Shown piece by piece: positions 57,591 through 64,000 of a stretch of DNA of 64,000 nucleotides. How positions within the stretch are numbered: the stretch's first letter is position 1; every line of letters begins with the position of its first letter. The translations under genes and the position numbers were made by a program. The notes below the pieces were generated by a model, which saw only the letters and a list, made by a program, of their open reading frames with translations, had not been told where the DNA came from and ran no database searches. Origin of the DNA: Jaltomata sinuosa (Eukaryota; Streptophyta; Magnoliopsida; Solanales; Solanaceae); NCBI GenBank assembly GCA_003996215.1, contig QJPP01007584.1, positions 1 to 64,000 of the forward strand, written 5' to 3'.

Positions 57591-58414
57591 TTACCGGTCA
57601 CTCGAGTACAAAAGCAATGTTAAGTAGAGTCCTGCCAAATGGTGTGTTGATGTCCACATCAAATCTTTGGGGAGCTATGAGGCATTTATATGCTGTTTCA
57701 CTTTCTTCTTCCCTGTCGTGTTGTTGTAGTTTGTTGTCACACTGAGTTGAGTTCAATTGGCATCTAACCGATTCTAATTGCTATCTCGACGTAAATAGTC
57801 GGTAACTAGAAGGGTTCAATAGGTATCTAGTCGATTCTAATTGGTATCTCGCCTTAAGGAGCCATGGTAATGCGTTAAATGTGTGACTATATGATATTAA
57901 TGATGTGTTCAATTACCAAAATATGGGACCATGATTTGGTTTTTATGTGCTAAGGTAAAGGATGAATTGTTAATTTTTAAAGTGATGATGAATTTGTTAA
58001 GTGATGGGAGTTATGAAAACTCACTGTTAAATCTATATCATTACGAATTCGTGCTTTGAAATATAAGAGAAGAAAGAAGACTTGTGTTGTCAAGTTTTCA
58101 AAAAAATTCAAGTTCATATCAGCGATCTTCCTAAGCCCTTACTGTGAAAAGACACTTCTCGTAATAGTGGTCTATTGCGATGAGGAAAGGGGCCAGTGCG
58201 ATAGAGCTCTTCATAGGGAAGAGCCAGTGCTCATCATAAAAAGCCATCACGATGAGGCAAAGGTCACTTCAATGAGATGGCACAAAATAGAACCTCAGTT
58301 TCGAGTCCCATTTTTTGGGACTCCACTCATGCAACAAATTTTTCAAGAGATAAAAGCATACAAAAACCATGTAATAAAAAGTTTTGGATTACAAACTAGG
58401 CCACAGTCCTATGG
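57591..58414. other. Leader of element G and LTR-like sequence, no gene
   Basis: It contains a 38-bp unit repeated at 57749-57786 and 57813-57850 (both start GTTCAAT and end TATCTCG). From about 57900 it resembles a U3 region of the G family, with words such as TTGCGATGAGG and ATCACGATGAGG at 58180-58275. The 139-codon open frame at 58056-58475 crosses into element H's LTR and is not a gene. Confidence 0.55.
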
Positions 58415-60512
58415 TGTAACGCCCCGAGGTTACCCCCTAGACGCAACACGGGACTTGGGAACACAAGTGCCCTAAGCTAACCCTTGGTTATAGAATTCTC
58501 AAGTATAACAAAGATAAGCGGAAGCACAATAGATAAAGTCGGAATAGCATAAATGTAGAATCAAGTCAAATAGGAATAGAAAATCCATAAGAAGACTCAA
58601 ATATTGTCTATATCTGAAAGCCTCTACATGACATAAGGAGTTGCTAGGACAAGACCCTAGCTAACTCAAAGTATGGAAGTAAGAAATCAACACTCTAAAA
58701 TATGACTAGTCCTCGACCTAAGAGGACTCACCACCAGCTGACAGAAAGTGGCCTGGAAACTATAGCCACGTGTCTGGGAAGGAACACTTGAATCTGCATC
58801 ATCAAAGGATGCAGCGTAAGTATGCATCAATACTATAGGATGTACCGAGTATGTGAGCAATGCATGAATCATGATAAAAATAGTTTAAAACATGCTGGAA
58901 TGAACTTGTTACTTAAAGAAGGACCATGAATAAATATCAAGGTATAAAACATAAAACATAAAATAAAGCTTATGTTTCATAGTATAGAATCATAGAAATT
59001 CATAGCTTGAAAATAAATATGTGGGAGTTTCTTTTAACCGACATAAACCATGCTGAGCTACATGGAGTCTGATGTATATGCCCCATCGAAAGGACCCAAT
59101 TTACCTTTCCAGGGTATAGAGACATGACTGTGGCATGATCATAAAGAAATCTGATACCCAACAGAGGGGACTTAGAACCTATGGGGGCACGTAGTTCTGG
59201 GACCCTGGGTACTCTCACCCGGTCCAACTCGGTGCTAAATACTACTCCCAAAACATATAACATGTGCTCACATACATTTGACATATCTGTTGCCAATCAT
59301 GTTCTTAATTTGTTCATACTTGTTCATACTTGCTCAGACTTATTCATACTTGTTCATACCCCGGATCGTCATAATACTCATGAGTTTTTAGCTTAGAAAA
59401 TGGCTCATGAGCATTGATAGAACATCGGGTGTCTTGTCTTGCATCATACTTCATAACATGAAAAGACTTGCATACTTCATGACTTGTAAGATTTGCATGG
59501 CTCTAGTTCAATTTTCATAAAACATATACTTTCATACAATCATAGGAACTAGGCATGCACATGATTGAAAATCCATGAAAAACATACTATCAAACCCAAT
59601 TTGCTTAAATCAATTCCATGCATGTAGAAATTTCCATGGTTAAACTTCAATTCATGAAATAAGAGTTATCATGTAAAAACCCATGCATAATCATGTAATT
59701 TAATAGTAATTCCATAATCAAATCATGAGGAGATCATATTTGGCAAAACCCATAAGAATTGGATAAGAACCCTAATTTGAAAGTTCATGAAATAAAAATT
59801 TGAATTAGGGGTTTTGGGCACAAGGGTGAAAGGAACCCATTGTTGATTACCCACATACCTTGATTGGAGATAACGCACTTGAATTGAAAAGACTTAGGAT
59901 GCTTGAACTTGGAGCTTGAAACTTGACGCTTGGAGAGGAGATCTTTTTTTTTTGAGAGAAGAATGAAGATCTTAGGAGGAACTTAGGCTAATAAGGGTGA
60001 AAACCCTACTTGAAATGGTCAAAAGGACATCATTTAGGAGTCAAAAGGGTGGTAATGACTAAAATACCCCTAGGACTTAAATAAGAAATTTCAGGAAACT
60101 GGGTCGCCTCACGGGTTACCTGACGGGCGTCGAGCCCATGATGGCCCATCGACCAAGGCATCAGATAGCTTGATAGGATTAGGGGGTTTCCTTGAGGGTT
60201 CTGACGTTATGGCCCCATGGGCCGTCGCAGCCATAACGCCTGTGGCATAGCCCGTCAGGAACCGGGGAGTAGGGACAAGGGTGCTAGAGGATTTCTATGG
60301 CGGGTTCCCACGTGTCGTCACTCTGATAATGCCCGTCATGACTGCCCGTTGGACAGAGGGGATTTTCTCAGTGGCTGCTGGCTGGTTTCCATGACGCGCC
60401 TCACGGCGCATCGCGATAACAACACCCGTGGCGGCTGCCCGTGGTGGCCACACAGCTGCCTAAAGTCCTGGATTCTGAGCTTTTTAACTGTATCGAATTC
60501 CAAAGTGTTACA
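58415..60512 (-). repeat. Element H 3' LTR
   Basis: On the plus strand TGTAACGCCCC...AAGTGTTACA; the minus strand starts TGTAACACTTTGG. U3 at 60105-60440 holds an array of GACGGGC, GCCCGTC, CCGTGG and TGACG words, the most GC-rich stretch in the window. The 144-codon plus-strand frame 60217-60651 is a product of that array and not a gene. Left flank TATGG. Confidence 0.85.
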
Positions 60513-60535
60513 ATATCACACCCTTGGGAACATTC
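60513..60535 (-). other. Element H polypurine tract
   Basis: The minus strand reads CCCAAGGGTGTGATAT directly before TGTAACAC, after a GAGGACGAATGTT segment typical of the family. Confidence 0.75.
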
Positions 60536-60739
60536 GTCCTCAAATGAAGGCTAAACAAGGGAAAACTGAAGAGAAAATAGCCCAACCAGCAACAGAACAA
60601 GAAAATCAAAGAGTAAACATAAAAACTGAACCTCTCAACTTGAAAACATGATAAACTAACTTCTTAAAATATGGATGCATGCTAGAATCATGAGAGGAAC
60701 TGGTGGAATAGAATCGGAGGGACATACTAAGGAGGAAAC

Positions 60740-62160
60740 TAGTACCTCAAGCTAGAACTGAATTGGAAGGAAAGAGATGAGGATATTTGGCCTTAATGGC
60801 CTCTTCCGCTTCCCAAGTAGCACCCTGTAGAAGCTGATTTCTCTAAAGAACCTTTACCCAAGCAACTTCTTTATTCCTCAACCTCCGAATCTGATGATCA
60901 AGGATATCTACAGGAACCTCCTTATAGGTGAGACTATCCTTCACACCTAAATCCTCCAAAGGGATAATCGAGCTCGGGTCACCGACACACTTTTTCAACA
61001 AGGAAACATGGAAAACTGGATGAACCGCTTCCAACTCTGTTGGCAACACCAACTCATAAGCAACGCTACCAACCCTGCTCAAGATCTGATAAGAACCTAC
61101 AAAACGGGGACTAAGTTTTCCGTTCTTGCCAAATCTCATCACACCCTTCATGGGTGAAACCTTAAGGAAAACCCAATCATCAATTTCAAATTCCAACTCC
61201 CTTCTCCTCACATCTGCATAAGATTTATGTCGACTCTGAGCATTTTTCAACCTCTCCCTAATAAGCTGAACCTTCTCCATAGTTTCATGAACCAAATCTG
61301 GACCAATCAAGGCTGCCTCACCTACCTCAAACCAAACAATAGGAGACCTACATCTCCGTCCATAAAGTGCCTTATATGGAGCCATCTGGATGCTAGAGTG
61401 AAAGCTGTTATTGTAGGCAAACTCGATAAGAGGTAAGTGATCATCAGAATTACCTTTGAAGTCAATCACACAAGATCTCAACATATCTTCCAAAGTCAGA
61501 ATAGTATGCTCTGCCTGGCCATCTCTCTGAGGGTGAAAGCTATGCTAAGCTTCACCTGGGTACCAAGACCTTTCTGAAATGATTTCCAAAACTGAGATGT
61601 AAACTGAGGACCTCTATCAGAAATGATAAACAATGGAACACCATGCAATCGAACTATCTCTCGGATGTAGAGTCTGGCATAATCTTATGCTGAATCAGTA
61701 GTCTTAACCGCCAAGAAGTGGAATGACTTGGTCATCCGGTCGATAATCACCTAAATGAAATCATGTTGCCTTCGAGTAAGAGGTAAACTAGTAATAAAGT
61801 CCATATTGATTACTTCCTATTTCCAAGTAGGAAGGTCAATATCTTGAATCATGCCACCCGACCTTTGATGCTCCACCTTTACTTGTTTACATTTAGGACA
61901 CTTAGCCACAAACCCGGCTATGTCCCACTTCATACTATTCCACCAAAAGACTTCCCGTAGATCACGGTACATCTTCGTAGCACCCAGATGAATGGAATAC
62001 CTAGAACTATGAGCCTCGGTCAGAATCTGCTATCTCAACCCATTATATTTGGCACACATAAGCGAACCTGGTAACAAAGCACACCATCTCCCCCTTGGGA
62101 GAAAACATCCACCCACTGCTCATGAACTGCACCCTTAAGATGAAGTAGAATGGGATCCTT
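60740..62160 (-). pseudogene. Element H integrase with chromodomain-like tail, broken
   Basis: Minus strand: HSSRYSIHL and CPKCKQVKVEHQR (zinc domain, 62010-61855), MDFITSLP (first Asp) near 61800, a stop in the next segment, ISDRGPQFTSQFW near 61620 (second Asp). A frameshift near 61530 disrupts the Glu region. An open 217-codon C-terminus at 60843-61493 has EFAYNNSFHSSIQMAPYKAL, YGRRCRSPIVWFEVGE, SPMKGVMRFGKNGKLSPR and YKEVPVDILDHQIRRLRNKEV. Confidence 0.85.
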
Positions 62161-62930
62161 GTCTTACTTTGCCTTCACCTCAGCTACAAAAGATGATTCA
62201 GCACCATTTTGTACAATCACACCACCTTCTGTCGACTCCATAAGGAGAACTCCCAACCGAGGTAGCCTATGAACCTCTTTAACCAATTCCTTCTTCGCAT
62301 CTTCAATGGAAGACACACTTCCCTTAGACAATCTACTCAAAGCATCCTTCACGACATTGGCCTTACCCGGATGGTAAAGCACACTCATATCATAATCCTT
62401 AAGGATCTCAAGCCATCTTCTTTGTCACAAATTCAATTTCTTTTGAGTGAACACATACTGAAGACTTTATGATCGGTGAATACATCCACATGCACCCCAT
62501 ACAACTAATGTCTCAAAATCTTCAAAACAAAGACCACGGCTGCCAACTCAAGATCACGAGTAGGGTAGTTCATCTCATGAGTCTTAAGCCGCCTCAAAGC
62601 ATAAGCAATCACCCTGCCACACTGAATCAAAACACAATCCAAACCAATCCTATAAGCATCACAATACACAACAAAACCATCTGGTCCATCGGGTAGAGCT
62701 AACACTAGAGCTGTGGTCAATCTAGTCTTCAATTCCTAAAAGTTTTTCTTACACAAATCGGACTACTGAAATTTTACCTTTTTCTGAGTCAATCAGGCAA
62801 AGGGGCAGTAATGGAAGAAAATCCTTCCACAAATCTCATTTAGTCGCTAGCCAAACCCAAAAAGCTCCTAATATCAGATGGGGAAGTAGGTCTAGGGCAA
62901 ATCTTCACTGCCTCTATCTTTTGAGAATCA
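62160..62930 (-). pseudogene. Element H RNase H, broken
   Basis: 62505-62732 reads LPDGPDGFVVYCDAYRIGLDCVLIQCGRVIAYALRRLK, with the first catalytic Asp, then NYPTRDLELAAVVFVLKILRH. After a gap with stops, 62164-62388 has LYHPGKANVVKDALSRLSKGSV; the usual catalytic VADALS is changed to VKDALS. The frame shifts between the two parts. Confidence 0.8.
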
Positions 62931-63560
62931 ACTCGGATACCATCACTAGTCACAATATGACCCATAAAGGCAACTGACTGCATCTAGAATTTACACTTGC
63001 TAAACTTGGCAAACAACTGCCTCTCGTTGAGAGTTTGCAACACAACCCTCAAGTTGTATGTATGCTCCTCCTCACTCTGAGAGTAGATAAGGATATCATC
63101 AATGAAAACAATCACAAACATATCCAAATACTGCTTGAACACATGGTTCATCAAGTCCATAAAGGCTGCAGGAGCATTCGTTATATCAAAAGACATAACA
63201 ACAAACTCATAATGACCATACCAAGTCTTGAAGGCTATCTTTGGAATATCACACTCTTTAACACGAAGCTGATGATAACCGGATCTAAGGTCAATTTTTG
63301 AGAAGAAACTAGCACCCTGAAGTTGATCGAACAAGATCCTAGGAATGGGATATTTATTCTTGATTGTGACCTTGTTCAATTGACGGTAGTCAATACACAT
63401 TCTATGAGAACCATCCTTTTTTTGAACAAACAAAACTAGGGCAGCCTACGGAGAAATGTTAGGCCTGATGAAACCTTTATCAACAAGATCCTTCAACTGG
63501 TCTTTCAACTATTTGAGTTCCACGGGAGCCGTTCTATAGGGATGAATAGAGATAGGGTTC
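62930..63560 (-). pseudogene. pol: Element H reverse transcriptase, nearly intact core
   Basis: The piece 62984-63433 reads FVQKKDGSHRMCIDYRQLNKVT, PIPRILFDQLQGASFFSKIDLRSGYHQLRV, YGHYEFVVMSFDITNAPAAFMDLMNH and the catalytic FVIVFIDDILIYSQSEEEH. Two Asp residues usually found in PRIDDLF are missing (in-frame 6-bp loss near 63340). Upstream FIRPNISP-stop-AALVLFV joins it to the protease frame, with stops at about 63435 and 63510. Confidence 0.88.
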
Positions 63561-64000
63561 ATATCTGGAAGAAGATATATACCAAAGTCAATCTCTCGCT
63601 CAGGAGGGACTGAGGGAATATCCTTGGGAAACACTTTTAGAAACTCCTTCACAACAGGAACAAACTGAAGGGATGGGGTTTCAAACTCTGTGTCCATAAC
63701 CCGCACTATGTGGTAAACATACCCCTTTGAAATAATCTTCCTAGCCTTAAGATAAGATATGAAGCGACTTTTCAAGGAAGGGGGACTACCTTGCCAATCT
63801 AAAACGGGTTCATTAGGAAACTTGAAACTGATAACCCAAGTATGAAAATCAACAGAAGCATAACATGCATACAACCAATCCATACCAAGAATGACATCAA
63901 AATCAGTCATCTCCAACTCTACTAGATCCGCTGAAGTGACTCTATGAAGGACTGAGATAGGGCAATTTTGGTAGATTCTTTTGGCTAAGACTGACTCACT
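63509..64000 (-). pseudogene. Element H protease C-terminus and RT N-terminus, open to the window edge
   Basis: On the minus strand the frame is open from the right edge. VTSADLVELEMTDFDVILGMDWLY is the protease C-terminal block, followed by HTWVISFKFPNEPVLDWQG, then FLKVFPKDIPSVPPEREIDFGIYLLPDMNPISIHPYR, the start of the RT region. It ends in a stop at about 63509, where the next codons still read as RT. gag and the active-site loop would lie beyond the window. Confidence 0.85.

Larger units (their letters stand above)
45060..58414 (+). mobile_element. Element G: Tekay-type retrotransposon, LTR and leader only, split by element F
   Basis: The LTR starts TGTAACGACCCATCC at 45060 and ends GGATCATGACA at 57571, followed by an iMet-type primer site. 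Its body is interrupted by element F (46968-56894). After the primer site about 820 bp of leader or mixed repeat sequence remains before element H begins at 58415. No gag or pol of G is in the window. Confidence 0.75.
58415..64000 (-). mobile_element. Element H: Tekay/Del-type retrotransposon, cut by the window's right edge
   Basis: 3' LTR at 58415-60512, polypurine tract, then integrase, RNase H, RT and protease reading to the edge. The LTR end with the words CTAGACG-AACACGG and CCTAAGCTAACCCTTG is related to that of B. It has the longest open pieces in the window and so is probably the youngest of the Tekay copies. Confidence 0.9.

Noticed and set aside
58056..58475. 139-codon plus-strand open frame
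   Set aside because: It crosses the boundary into the LTR of H at 58415, has no recognisable domain and covers a palindrome cluster; chance frame.
60217..60651. 144-codon plus-strand open frame, Cys/Arg/His-rich
   Set aside because: It lies antisense in the GC-rich U3 array of H and runs past the LTR end; no domain.

Overview
This window is repeat DNA from a large plant genome. It is eukaryotic, because it carries plant Ty3/gypsy LTR retrotransposons of the Tekay/Del and Athila lineages with tRNA-iMet-type and tRNA-Asp-type primer sites. Nightshade-family (Solanaceae) origin fits the look of the polyproteins, but that is an impression and not proof. I see no host gene, RNA gene or CRISPR array. 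Every coding stretch is a decayed piece of a mobile element, broken by stop codons and small frameshifts, many of which look like C-to-T or G-to-A changes.

Layout, with my own element labels. A (Tekay-type, + strand) runs from the left edge to 31915. The end of its 5' LTR is at 239-1543, its gag-pol at 1588-6400, and its 3' LTR is cut into three pieces (6455-7454, 15865-16115, 30387-31915) by two insertions. Insertion B (Tekay-type, - strand, 7455-15864) has both LTRs. Insertion C (Athila-type, + strand, 16116-30386) has both LTRs, a perfect CAATT target duplication and an extra protein gene after pol. A itself sits inside the 3' LTR of E (Tekay-type, - strand, 31916-40715). E's pol is interrupted by D, a truncated Athila copy (34128-37550).

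To the right are an LTR fragment X (- strand, 40716-42594), unassigned repeat DNA with a microsatellite and a 37-bp tandem repeat, and a LINE-type DUF4283/zinc-knuckle ORF1 relic (44050-45045). Next is an LTR of G (Tekay-type, + strand), split at 46963/56900 by F, an Athila-type element with both LTRs (46968-56894). The 5' leader of G follows, then H (Tekay-type, - strand, 58415 to the right edge), the best-preserved pol in the window.

The most interesting signal is in the two Athila elements that keep the end of pol. The pol stop codon lies in the loop of a stem-loop. In C this stem-loop occurs three times with a similar 12-nt loop and with stems that differ by compensatory base changes. Each copy is followed by a conserved box ending GGGAGG(A/C)AACCCA. 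The copies bracket the interval that holds the extra ORF, which resembles the 'putative plant transposon protein' domain. A second signal is that each LTR family carries its own dense array of short imperfect palindromes in U3, and the Athila elements carry a second array between pol and the 3' LTR.
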